Source: JAUIEH01 sp964483375 (GTDB lineage: Bacteria > Pseudomonadota > Alphaproteobacteria > Caulobacterales > Maricaulaceae). Taken from it: a stretch of 43,616 nucleotides of DNA. A program made the position numbers and the translations under genes. The notes under the pieces are model-generated. The model searched no databases. It was not told the origin of the DNA and saw only the letters and a list, made by a program, of their open reading frames with translations. Within the stretch, counting starts at the first letter, position 1, and the number at the start of each line of letters is the position of its first letter. Shown here piece by piece: positions 1 through 7,900 of this stretch. The stretch spans positions 1 through 43,616 of the forward strand of contig CAZABJ010000019.1 in assembly GCA_964483375.1 (NCBI GenBank). Reading direction: 5' to 3'.

Positions 1-117
1 CGCTCAACTTTCTAACGATTTGTCTTAGTGTTCACGATTGGGCCTGCGCCCTCGCATCGGGCCCGCGCTCGCAGTACTCTTCAATAACGTTAACCGTCGA
101 AGAACAGGAGAAATCTG

Positions 118-237
118 ATGGGTGGGCGTTTGTTCTCAGCCCTTGAAGCTGCTTGCATGTATACGGATGCGAGCCTCAAAGACGACGACGAGTCGAACGA
201 GCTTCAAACTGCCGACGACGAGCATTCGGACGATTAA
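118..237 (+). CDS. Possible small acidic protein, 39 aa
   Basis: A short reading frame (ATG at 118, TAA at 235-237) that is easy to miss. An AGGAG ribosome site lies at 106-110, seven bases before the ATG, which is the main reason to take it seriously. The product is strongly acidic in its second half (runs of D and E from residue 22 on), with no signal peptide or membrane segment. A TTAACC half-site (90-95), as used by CtrA in this class, lies just upstream, but a single half-site is weak evidence. It converges on the DUF3137 gene and overlaps its end by 4 bases. I do not recognise a family. It could be a real small protein or a chance ORF. Confidence 0.4.
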   Translation: MGGRLFSALEAACMYTDASLKDDDESNELQTADDEHSDD

Positions 238-1193
238 ATAGCTGCGTCCAACGGTTCGGCGGCAAGCAAGGCGTCGATAAGCGCGCGAATGGCCATGAGA
301 TCATCGCGCATTGCGAGCGCGCGATCCTTCTGCGCCATCGGTCGAAACATTGAGCCTGGTTTGAATAGATCGTCGCCCTCTATCGCGATCAGCAGCTCGC
401 CACGCGCGAAGGCCGCCCGGATTTTGCCGCCTTGAAAAATCTGCTCTAGCTTGAGCAGCCGCTCCATAAATGTCGGGGTCAGCAGATAGCGCGCTTCGAC
501 CTGATCGGAGCCGAATACCTCGAACGTTTTCTCAAAGGCTGGGTCGACCAACCCGACGCGCTTGAGATCCGACCCCGCCCCCAGAGCGAAGTTGAACAAG
601 CCCGCGTCGCGCAAAACAAGCGTAACACCGTGAAATTTCCTGGGAAACCCGATCCGGATCAGCTGGCCGCGAAACACGGTCACGGTGCGCCGCCGGCCCT
701 TGCTGTCGCGCCGGTGTTTTCTCAGGGTCGCTTGGAAGAGCGAGAACCCAGAGCCATGAACCATCCCTTGCAGGTGGTCGTAGCGCTTCGCCGTGTCGTA
801 CCCGCCGATCAGGCGCCGCTCGCGAAAGTCCGCAAGGCCCACGCTTTGCGGCGCATCCGCCGTGTAGTCGACGCCGAGGCTCGCCGCGAGCGGCTCGATG
901 AGCGCGGCTTTCGCGCGGCGGCGGAGCGGCGTCATGCGCGCTTCCGCAATCCCGAGCCCGACGACGGCAGCGAGCGCGACGAGGAACAACACCGCCGGCT
1001 GACCGGTCGCCGCCGCGCCGACCACCGCGGCGAGCGCAACAACTCCGCCAATCCCGGCGACAATCGCATAAAGCCGTACGGCTGAGCGCCGCTCCGCCTC
1101 GTACCGCTCAAGGGTCGGGGCGATCTCTGCGTCGAACAGCGCAGAGAAGGCGGCTTCATCGCTCAGCGCATCAAGGCGCGCGCCGTCATCCAT
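234..1193 (-). CDS. DUF3137 domain membrane protein
   Basis: A 319-aa protein of the DUF3137 type, function unknown. Two adjacent hydrophobic segments at about residues 42-62 and 67-84 anchor it in the inner membrane. The C-terminal two thirds is a soluble domain with the family's FRGQLIRI-type strand, an F-G-S-D-x-V-E-A-R-Y stretch and an ending in which a residue pair around LLKLEQIF precedes a strand ending in L-L-I-A-I-E. I chose ATG 1193 because a GGGGGA ribosome site precedes it; a TTG start at 1214 is possible but less likely. It stands alone, convergent with the 39-aa ORF. The family call is from the domain pattern; no biochemical role is known to me. Confidence 0.8.
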   Translation of the reverse strand: MDDGARLDALSDEAAFSALFDAEIAPTLERYEAERRSAVRLYAIVAGIGGVVALAAVVGAAATGQPAVLFLVALAAVVGLGIAEARMTPLRRRAKAALIEPLAASLGVDYTADAPQSVGLADFRERRLIGGYDTAKRYDHLQGMVHGSGFSLFQATLRKHRRDSKGRRRTVTVFRGQLIRIGFPRKFHGVTLVLRDAGLFNFALGAGSDLKRVGLVDPAFEKTFEVFGSDQVEARYLLTPTFMERLLKLEQIFQGGKIRAAFARGELLIAIEGDDLFKPGSMFRPMAQKDRALAMRDDLMAIRALIDALLAAEPLDAAI

Positions 1194-1283
1194 GGACGTT
1201 CCCCCAAAGCTCAACCGGCCCAGCTTAGGCGCAGTGAACCCGCTAGGCGCTTAACGCCCGGTAGCCAAAGACGTCGAGGAGCG

Positions 1284-1703
1284 TTAGTGGCGGAGAACGG
1301 GCGTCTCTTCGAGCAACCGACGGTAGGCCAGTCGTTCCTGGAAGGCGGCGTCTTGAACAGCGAAATCGGTCAGCCAGCTTTCCGCCGCGATCCGGTCGCC
1401 CTCCGCCACCATCTCTGTTTCCACGACGACTTGATCGTCACGGCGGAGCATCCGTCGACGCACGACGGCGGGATGGGCGGCGTGGCCGGGATTGGTGAAG
1501 AAATAGAGCGTGCGGTCGCTTTCGACTTCGACCTGCGTGACGCCTGCGCCTGGGCGGATCACCGCCCCGTCAAGCGCGACAATATCAGTCCAAGCCTCGA
1601 ACACGGTCTCATAGGGAAATGCGACATCCGCATCTTGGGCCGAGGCGACTGCGCCCGACAGCGCCCACGCCAGCGCCGCCGCGATCCCCCGAAACAGCCC
1701 CAT
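1284..1703 (-). CDS. Small secreted protein of unknown function
   Basis: A 139-aa protein starting at ATG 1703, preceded by a strong GGAGGAG ribosome site. Residues 1-23 form a signal peptide (hydrophobic core, then A-S-A-Q), so the mature protein is periplasmic. The mature part holds the stretch LYFFTNPGHAAHP, reminiscent of a family of small alphaproteobacterial periplasmic proteins without a known role. There are no cysteines and no visible catalytic motif. It is the last gene of the leftward NDUFA12 - mlaD - DUF2155 run, starting 5 bases after the DUF2155 stop, so it is probably co-transcribed with envelope and respiratory genes. A longer start at 1781 would run inside the upstream gene and is rejected. 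Confidence 0.65.
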   Translation of the reverse strand: MGLFRGIAAALAWALSGAVASAQDADVAFPYETVFEAWTDIVALDGAVIRPGAGVTQVEVESDRTLYFFTNPGHAAHPAVVRRRMLRRDDQVVVETEMVAEGDRIAAESWLTDFAVQDAAFQERLAYRRLLEETPVLRH

Positions 1704-1708
1704 GCCTC

Positions 1709-2188
1709 TCACTCCTCCTCGACGACCGTCCCGTTCTGAGGAGGCGTCGCTTCGGCGTCGCTGCGGCAACCAATCGGCCACACGTCGAACACCGGATGCT
1801 CGAGCGGATTGAGGGCGGGATTCGAGCCGAACATCCAGCCGGAGAAAACCAGCCGAAGCCCGGAATCATCGCCGGCGCCGTCGCTCTCGCGATCGTAAAT
1901 CTGCATCGCCACATAGGTTTCCGGAGGCTCCTCCGGCGGGCGGGCCCGGCAATACAAGACCGAAACCGTAAGCGAGCCGAACTGCGCCCGCTCGCCCACG
2001 CGAATTTCGAAATCCCGGGTTTCAGCGGTGACTTTGTCTAACCCGCGGAGGACGGCCACATCGCCGGGGTTGGAGCTTAAACGGTCTTCCAGCTCGCCCC
2101 CAGATGAGGGGAACTGGGCGTTCGCCGCCACAGAACCGCTGCAAGCGCAGGCGACCGCACAGGCGAGGGCGCGAAACCTTCCGCTCAT
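1709..2188 (-). CDS. DUF2155 periplasmic protein
   Basis: A 159-aa protein with a signal peptide (about residues 1-24, ending A-N-A-Q). It matches DUF2155: the characteristic L-R-G-L-D-K-V-T-A segment, a V-G-E-x-x-x-F-G-S-L-T-V strand, a C-R-A-R-P-P-E-E-P-P-E-T segment, then F-S-G-W-M-F and a final H-P-V-F-D-V-W-P-I-x-C. Two cysteines sit in the conserved motifs and could form a disulfide. The start ATG overlaps the mlaD stop by 4 bases (ATGA), showing translational coupling. Molecular function is unknown; its constant neighbourhood with an NDUFA12 and an MCE protein suggests an envelope role, which is inference. Confidence 0.9.
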   Translation of the reverse strand: MSGRFRALACAVACACSGSVAANAQFPSSGGELEDRLSSNPGDVAVLRGLDKVTAETRDFEIRVGERAQFGSLTVSVLYCRARPPEEPPETYVAMQIYDRESDGAGDDSGLRLVFSGWMFGSNPALNPLEHPVFDVWPIGCRSDAEATPPQNGTVVEEE

Positions 2189-2628
2189 TCTTGCGCGCTC
2201 AACACGAAGTCGGCCAACAGGCGAACCACGTCGATCGCCCCCTGACCAAACGCCACCTCGTCATTGGCGGCGAGCAGCGTCTCCTCCCCGCCGGGTTCGA
2301 CGGCGAGGTAAACCCCGCCCAACAAACCCTCATTGGCCAGAGACACGCTGGTGTCGGTGGAAAGTTCGATGGCGGGATCCACGGTGAAACGCACCTGAGC
2401 CTGGTAGGAGACCGGATCGATTTCGATGGAACGCACCGTTCCCACCTTCACGCCCGACAACCGCACGTCCGCGCCCACAGAAAGCCCGGAGACCGACTCA
2501 AATCGCGCATTCAGCGGCATGCCGCCCGCACTGGCCCCGCCGGTGATGGTCAGCGCGTAGAACATGAACGCGCCGGCCACGGCTAAAACCAAGGCGCCCA
2601 CTATCGTTTCGGCGATCTGGTCTCGCAT
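2185..2628 (-). CDS. mlaD: MlaD-type MCE lipid transport protein
   Basis: A 147-aa single-pass inner-membrane protein: a hydrophobic segment at residues 7-26, then one MCE domain in the periplasm (F-x-S-V-S-G-L-S-V-G-A-D-V-R-L-S-G-V-K-V-G-T-V). MlaD hexamers form the periplasmic part of the Mla phospholipid transporter, which keeps the outer leaflet of the outer membrane free of phospholipid. The partner genes mlaE and mlaF are not here; in alphaproteobacteria mlaD is often found apart from them, next to NDUFA12 and DUF2155 as here. ATG 2628 is chosen since the longer frame (to 2724) adds a basic, non-conserved tail inside the upstream gene. The gene starts 4 bases after the NDUFA12 stop. Confidence 0.9.
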   Translation of the reverse strand: MRDQIAETIVGALVLAVAGAFMFYALTITGGASAGGMPLNARFESVSGLSVGADVRLSGVKVGTVRSIEIDPVSYQAQVRFTVDPAIELSTDTSVSLANEGLLGGVYLAVEPGGEETLLAANDEVAFGQGAIDVVRLLADFVLSAQE

Positions 2629-2632
2629 CGGT

Positions 2633-3058
2633 TCAATTCTCCTCAGGCGACCAGGCTTCATAGTCGCCCGTCGCTTTGGCCCGCTCGCCGCCGCGCGAAA
2701 GACTGCCCTTGGGCCTGTAAGCATGGACAGTGCCTGTCAGATTGGGCTGATGGACTTTCTCCCACGGCCGGCGCGCCATGACCTTCGCGCCGTCGTCGCC
2801 CTCCCCCTGAGGAGGCTCTTCGAACGTGTGGTGCAGCCAGCCATGCCAATCCGACGGCACCCGGGAGGCGTCCGCATAGCCGTTATAGATGACATAGCGG
2901 CGTTTCCGGCCTTCCGTGGAGGGCCGCCGCTCCTCGAAATATTTGTTGCCGAACTCATCGACGCCGACTCGCCGCGCGCCGAACCGGAACAGGGTGAGCT
3001 GCGCGCCGAACGTCGCGCCGTCCCACCAGGCGAAAATGCGTTTGATGAACCCGAGCAT
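2633..3058 (-). CDS. NADH:ubiquinone oxidoreductase accessory subunit NDUFA12 family
   Basis: A 141-aa homologue of the mitochondrial complex I accessory subunit NDUFA12 (B17.2). The conserved features are M-L-G-F-I-K-R-I-F-x-W-W-D-G-A-T at the N-terminus, D-E-F-G-N-K-Y-F-E, R-R-Y-V-I-Y-N-G, and P-S-D-W-H-G-W-L-H-H, followed by a polar tail ending A-W-S-P-E-E-N. In bacteria this subunit is typical of alphaproteobacteria and sits at the peripheral arm/membrane junction of complex I. ATG 3058 fits the family start; ATG 3073 would add five residues. It is the first gene of the leftward operon with mlaD and DUF2155. Confidence 0.92.
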   Translation of the reverse strand: MLGFIKRIFAWWDGATFGAQLTLFRFGARRVGVDEFGNKYFEERRPSTEGRKRRYVIYNGYADASRVPSDWHGWLHHTFEEPPQGEGDDGAKVMARRPWEKVHQPNLTGTVHAYRPKGSLSRGGERAKATGDYEAWSPEEN

Positions 3059-3205
3059 CGGCGATGGCCTCACGGCGCTGGAAGAATTGCGCGGACGATA
3101 GTCGAGGCTGGCTCGCCAGGTAAAGCCGGACGCGCGGCTTGGCGAAACGGCGCGGGCCGCCCGACGCGCACAGCGCCGGACGACCCTCCAAATACGTGGC
3201 TCTTG

Positions 3206-4549
3206 CTATTGCAGCATATAGGTCATGCTGGGACCGGGCCGGCCGATGAAGCAGGACCGCGTGAAGCCGTAATGGCGAATGATCTCAGCGATCCGGTTCG
3301 CCTCGGCCTCATTGGGAGCCGAGAACGCGGCGTGATTGCCGTTGGAGAGGATTTGGTACAACGACCCGCCGCCGGTGACTGTGATGGCGTCAGGGTTGAT
3401 GGACACGCAGTCTTGCCCCGGAACAGACCCTGTCCCCACGCCATTCGGGGTGAGGTAATACATCAGAGAAGGATCGGGGCGACCGACAAAACACTGGCGG
3501 TTAAAGCCGTGATACTGGATGACTTCCTCGGCCATCTCCATTTCGGACTGACCGCCGGGGCCGGCGTCGAGCATCCACATCGAGCCGTCGACAAGCTTCC
3601 AGCTCCCTGAAACGAACGAAGCGGCGACATTTCCGGTGTTGAAGGGGATGCAGTCCTCCGTGAAGCTCAAGCCAGCCGGCGCAGGCGGCGATGTGGGCGC
3701 GGGCGGGGAAGTGGGCGCGGGCGGGGAAGGCGGCGCGCCGCGCGCGATGTCGCCGATGGCGCGCAGCGTCCAATTGCCGCCGACCGGGGAATGGATGTCG
3801 CGGCCGTTCTGGCGGTTGCCGCCCAGCATGGTCCAATAGTGCACCTGACCGTCATTGCGCCGCCACACGATGTCGTCGGTGCCGTCGCCCGTCAGATCGC
3901 CGGCGCCCTCAAGCGTCCAGTTCGACCCCACCGGCGTGTGGATGTTGCGGCCGCCTTGACGCTGGCCGTTCAGCATCGGCCAGTAGTGCACTTGGCCGTC
4001 ATTGCGCTGCCAAATGATGTCGTCTGTGTTGTTGCCGTCCACGTCGCCGATAGCCCGCAACGTCCAGTTGGCGCCGACCGGGGTGTGAATGTTGCGGCCG
4101 CCCTGGCGTTGACCGTCGCGCATCGGCCAGTAGTGCACCTGTCCGTCATTGCGCTGCCAGATGATGTCGTCGGTGCCGTCGCCGTTTACGTCGCCGACCC
4201 CAGCCAGGGTCCAGTTCGCACCGACCGGGGTGTGAATGTTGCGGCCGCCTTGGCGCACGCCGTCGCGCATCGGCCAGTAGTGCACCTGGCCGCTATTGTG
4301 TTGCCAGACAATGTCGTCGGTGCCGTCGCCGTTCAGGTCTCCGGAGCCGACGAGGGTCCAGACGCCGCCGACAGGCGTGTGGACGTTGTAACCGCCCAGG
4401 CGCTGACCGTTTTGAACGGGCCAATAATGGACCTGACCGTCATTACGCTGCCAGATGATGTCGTCTTCGGCCATGCTCGGCGCGGCGGACAGCGCAACCG
4501 CGGAGGCGGACAGCGCCAGTGCGGCGGCGAAACTCGAAAGTCGTTGCAT
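3206..4549 (-). CDS. Secreted FG-GAP/VCBS repeat protein with duplicated C-terminal CFxGRP module
   Basis: A 447-aa exported protein. Residues 1-27 form a signal peptide (S-M-A-E cleavage). Residues 29-273 are five tandem repeats of exactly 49 residues, each with D-D-I-I-W-Q-R-N-D-G-Q-V-H-Y-W-P and H-T-P-V-G-x-x-W-T-L; four carry a D-x-N-G-D-G-T-D-D-type calcium loop (71, 120, 169, 218; the third is degenerate, DGNN). A P-A-P-T-S-P-P linker (273-291) leads to two copies of a module of about 66 residues (299-364 and 380-446), each starting D-C and ending C-F-x-G-R-P-x-P-S-x-x-Y. The repeats should fold as blades of a beta-propeller, fitting binding or adhesion. ATG 4549 is the only start giving a signal peptide. 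It is divergent from nrdJ, with a candidate LexA box 100 bases upstream. Exact role unknown. Confidence 0.85.
   Translation of the reverse strand: MQRLSSFAAALALSASAVALSAAPSMAEDDIIWQRNDGQVHYWPVQNGQRLGGYNVHTPVGGVWTLVGSGDLNGDGTDDIVWQHNSGQVHYWPMRDGVRQGGRNIHTPVGANWTLAGVGDVNGDGTDDIIWQRNDGQVHYWPMRDGQRQGGRNIHTPVGANWTLRAIGDVDGNNTDDIIWQRNDGQVHYWPMLNGQRQGGRNIHTPVGSNWTLEGAGDLTGDGTDDIVWRRNDGQVHYWTMLGGNRQNGRDIHSPVGGNWTLRAIGDIARGAPPSPPAPTSPPAPTSPPAPAGLSFTEDCIPFNTGNVAASFVSGSWKLVDGSMWMLDAGPGGQSEMEMAEEVIQYHGFNRQCFVGRPDPSLMYYLTPNGVGTGSVPGQDCVSINPDAITVTGGGSLYQILSNGNHAAFSAPNEAEANRIAEIIRHYGFTRSCFIGRPGPSMTYMLQ
3731..4465 (-). repeat. Five tandem 147-bp coding repeats
   Basis: Five in-frame copies of a 147-bp unit (49 residues) inside the FG-GAP gene. 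The near-identity is visible in the DNA itself, for example in the recurring GTGCACCTG and GTGTGGATGTTGCGGCC segments. Such close copies suggest recent duplication or homogenisation by recombination, so copy number may vary between strains. The fifth unit is the most diverged at its end, where the calcium loop is replaced by D-I-A-R-G. Confidence 0.9.
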
Positions 4550-4648
4550 TGGTAGTCCCCAATCTAGCTTTCTGCTCGGCGTCCGAATGACCCCGTGTGA
4601 GCAAGTCGCATCAAATCCTACTCGGTCTAAATCGCACCGGTACGGCGA

Positions 4649-4663
4649 GTTCATTACCCGTTC
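4649..4663. promoter_or_regulatory. Candidate LexA (SOS) box, GTTC-N7-GTTC
   Basis: GTTCATTACCCGTTC is a perfect match to GTTC-N7-GTTC, the known LexA operator form of alphaproteobacteria. It lies 100 bases upstream of the leftward FG-GAP gene start and 242 bases upstream of nrdJ. The match is direct observation; LexA binding is inference. Confidence 0.6.
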
Positions 4664-4816
4664 ATCGGAGAAATTCTCGCCGCTTTGTAAGCCTTGGAGC
4701 AAAAATTCGCCCTCGCCGCGCGCGACGGCGAGGCGGCTCGGAAGCGCATCGGCCGTCCGCCGAATCAGGGGATAGGTTCAGATCGTGATGATGGCTCTCT
4801 CGCCATACATCTTGAA

Positions 4817-4831
4817 GAACATCGTGCGAAC
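4817..4831. promoter_or_regulatory. Candidate LexA (SOS) box, GAAC-N7-GAAC
   Basis: GAACATCGTGCGAAC is the same operator read on the other strand. It lies 74 bases upstream of the nrdJ ATG, right after a possible -35 element TTGAAG (4812-4817), so a bound repressor would cover the space between -35 and -10. No clear -10 is seen (ACATTA or CATTAT at 4836-4842 are the best candidates). Confidence 0.65.
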
Positions 4832-4904
4832 AGTCACATTATGTCGTGCTTCGGCTCCGTTTTTTTTGGAGCGAGGTCAGCGCCGCGTTGAGGGAGTGCA
4901 AGCC

Positions 4905-7900
4905 ATGCGGATCGAACGTCGTTACACGACCCAAGGCGCTGATCCTTACGCCACACTGGCCTTCGCTGAGCGCAAAAGCGAAATACGCGGACCAGACGGC
5001 GCGCTGGTTTTCGGCCTCGACGCCGTTGAGGCGCCGGAGGCTTGGAGCCAAGTCGCCGTTGACGTGCTGGCGCAAAAGTATTTCCGCCGCGCTGGCGTGC
5101 CGTCCGCAACAATTCCTGTGGACGAAGACGGCGTACCCGACTGGCTTCGTCGCCGGGACCCCGCGCCCGGCGCTGCGATTGGCGGGGAGACGTCGGCCAA
5201 ACAAGTCTTCGACCGCCTTGCGGGGGCTTGGACCTATTGGGGCTGGCGCGAAGGCGTGTTCGACGAAGAGGACGACGCGGCGGCCTTTTACGACGAACTC
5301 CGTTACATGCTCGCCGCCCAAACCGCCGCGCCCAACAGTCCGCAATGGTTCAACACCGGGCTCAATTGGGCGTACGGCATCGACGGCGCGCCTCAAGGCC
5401 ATTGGCGCGCAGACCCTAAGACCGGAGAGGCCGCCCTTTCCGCCTCCGCTTACGCCCACCCCCAACCCCACGCCTGCTTCATCCAGAGCGTCGAAGACGA
5501 CCTGCTGAAGCAAGGCGGCATCATGGATCTGTGGTTGCGCGAGGCGCGGCTGTTCAAATACGGGTCGGGAACCGGCACCAATTTCTCCGCCATCCGGGGG
5601 GAAGGCGAACCTCTCTCCGGGGGCGGACAGTCCTCCGGTCTTCTGAGTTTTCTCAAAGTCGGGGACCGAGCGGCCGGCGCCATAAAATCCGGCGGCACCA
5701 CGCGACGAGCGGCGAAAATGGTCGTCGTCGACATCGACCATCCCGACGTCGAGCGCTTCATCACTTGGAAAGCGGACGAGGAAGCGAAGGTCGCGGCGTT
5801 GGCGGCGGGCTCAAAGCTGTTGAAACGCCGGCTCGACGCCATCGTGAAAGCCTGCCTGAATTGCGAAGGGGCGGACGAAGACTGCTTTGACCCGACGAGA
5901 AACGCCGCACTCTCTCGGGAAATCCGCCAAGCGCGACGGGAGGGGGTGCCGGACGGCGCCATCGCCCGGGCCCTCGCCCAAGCACGGCAGGGCGACGCGG
6001 ATCTCGGCCTGAAAGAGCTCAATCTCGATTGGGACTCCGAAGCCTACTTCACCGTGTCGGGCCAAAACGCCAACAACTCGGTGCGCATCTCCGACGCCTT
6101 CATGAGCGCGGTGGAAAAAGACGCGAGCTGGGACCTGGTGCGCCGCACCGATGGATTGGCGGCGAAATCGGTCAGCGCGCGCGGCCTGTGGGGGCAAATC
6201 GCCAAAGCCGCCTGGGCCTGCGCGGATCCCGGCGTTCAGTACCATGACACCATCAACGCCTGGCACACCTGCGCGGCGGACGGCGACATTCAGGCCTCCA
6301 ATCCGTGCTCAGAGTATATGTTCCTCGACGACACCGCCTGCAATCTGGCGTCGCTCAATTTGATCCGCTTCTTGGATCAGGACGGCGGGTTCGATGCGGA
6401 TGCGTTTGAGCACGCCGCCCGGCTGTGGACCGTGGTGCTCGAAATTTCGGTGGCGATGGCGCAGTTCCCGTCCGCCGCGATCGCCGAGCGCAGCTGGGCC
6501 TACCGCACCTTGGGGCTGGGCTTTGCGAATCTGGGCGGGCTCTTGATGAGCTGTGCGATACCCTATGACAGCGAAGAAGGCCGGGCGGCGGCGGGCGCGA
6601 TTTCAGCGCTGATGACCGCGGTGAGCTACCGCACCTCTGCGGAGATGGCTAAGGATCTGGGCCCCTTCCCCGCCTTCGCACGCAATGCGGCCCACCTCAC
6701 CCGCGTGCTCCGGAACCACGCCCGCGCCGCCTATGGCGTTGAGGATGATGCGGAGTATGAGGGCCTCAACGTCCTTCCCGTCGCTTTGGACGGCGCCAAT
6801 TGTCCCTTTGACGGCGTGGCCGAGCGCGCAGGCGACGCCTGGGAAAAGCTCCTTGAGGACGTCGAAGTCTATGGCGTGCGCAATGCGCAAGCGACGTGCA
6901 TCGCGCCGACCGGCACCATCGGGCTGGTGATGGATTGCGACACCACCGGCGTCGAACCGGATTTCGCGTTGGTGAAGTTCAAAAAGCTCGCCGGCGGCGG
7001 ATACTTCAAGATCATCAACCGGGCGGTCCCGCGCGCCTTGGCGCGCCTGGGTTACGCCCCCGATCAAATCGCCGAAATCGAAGCCTATGCGGTGGGGCGC
7101 GGCACGCTCAAGGGCGCGCCCAGCGTCAACCATGAAACGCTGCGCGCCAAGGGGTTCACGGATCATGAACTCGGCAAAATCGAGGACGCCGTCAAAGACG
7201 CGTTCGACATACGCTTCGCGTTTAACCGTTGGACCTTGGGCGACGGGTTTTGCCGGGACGCGCTCGGCCTGAGCGACGAGCAGCGCGACGCGCCTGGGTT
7301 CGATCTCCTCTCCGCCATCGGCTTCACGCCGGCCCAAATCGACGAAGCGAACGCGTTTTGTTGCGGAGCGATGACGCTGGAAGGCGCGCCCCATCTCAGC
7401 GAAGCCCATTACCCGGTATTCGACTGCGCCACCCCTTGCGGCCGCCGCGGCGTACGCGCGCTGTCGGTTGAGGCCCATTTGGCCATGATGGCGGCGGTGC
7501 AGCCCTTCGTGTCCGGCGCCATCTCAAAAACCGTCAACATGCCGAACGCCGCCACGGTGGCGGATTGCGGGGACGTGTACGCCAGAGCCTGGGATCTCGG
7601 ACTTAAGGCGGTGGCGCTGTATCGCGACGGCTCAAAGCTCTCCCAACCCCTCGCCGGCGCGCTTTACGAAGACGAAGATCTCGAGGCCCTTGAGGAGGCG
7701 CGCGAGCGGCCCGCTGCGGAAGCGGCGCGCCGGGTGGTCGAGCGCGTGGTCGAGAAAGTCATCTACGCCGAGACCGAACGCCGGCGTCTGCCTGACCGGC
7801 GCAAAGGCTATATCCAAAAGGCCACCATCGGCGGGCACAAAGTCTATTTGCATACCGGCGAGTTTGACGACGGCGAGCTGGGCGAGATCTTCATCGACAT

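Larger units (their letters stand above)
4550..4904. other. 355-base divergent intergenic region with two LexA-like boxes
   Basis: No gene is supported between the FG-GAP protein start (4549, leftward) and nrdJ (4905, rightward). The region holds two perfect 4-7-4 direct repeats (4649-4663 and 4817-4831), an 11-base palindrome GAGAAATTCTC at 4668-4678, and a short hairpin GCTCC/GGAGC with a T-rich loop at 4854-4872. The nrdJ ribosome site AGGGAG lies at 4891-4896. No B12 riboswitch consensus was seen. ORFs that extend nrdJ into this region lack ribosome sites and family similarity. Confidence 0.75.

Noticed and set aside
1..117. Possible end of an upstream gene or RNA
   Set aside because: No reading frame, tRNA cloverleaf or strong hairpin could be supported.
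3731..4465. CRISPR-like array
   Set aside because: The repeats are 147 bp, contiguous and in frame within a gene, without spacers.
3791..4555. Open frame on the plus strand opposite the FG-GAP repeats, itself repetitive (V-V-H-L-x-V-I-A-L-P)
   Set aside because: Its repeats mirror the 147-bp units of the real gene; it has no signal peptide, and the minus-strand product has clear domains.
4836..4845. NrdR box before nrdJ
   Set aside because: CACATTATG has only a partial palindrome, and NrdR boxes come in pairs with a distinct A/T-rich core; the match is poor.
4785..4904. 40-residue N-terminal extension of NrdJ
   Set aside because: It covers the candidate LexA box and promoter, has no ribosome site, and the family begins near M-R-I-E-R-R.
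4550..4904. Cobalamin riboswitch before the B12-dependent reductase
   Set aside because: I could not find the B12-box consensus or the usual stem pattern.
6603..7478. Minus-strand frame of about 291 codons inside nrdJ
   Set aside because: Shadow of nrdJ, which has its catalytic residues intact across this stretch.
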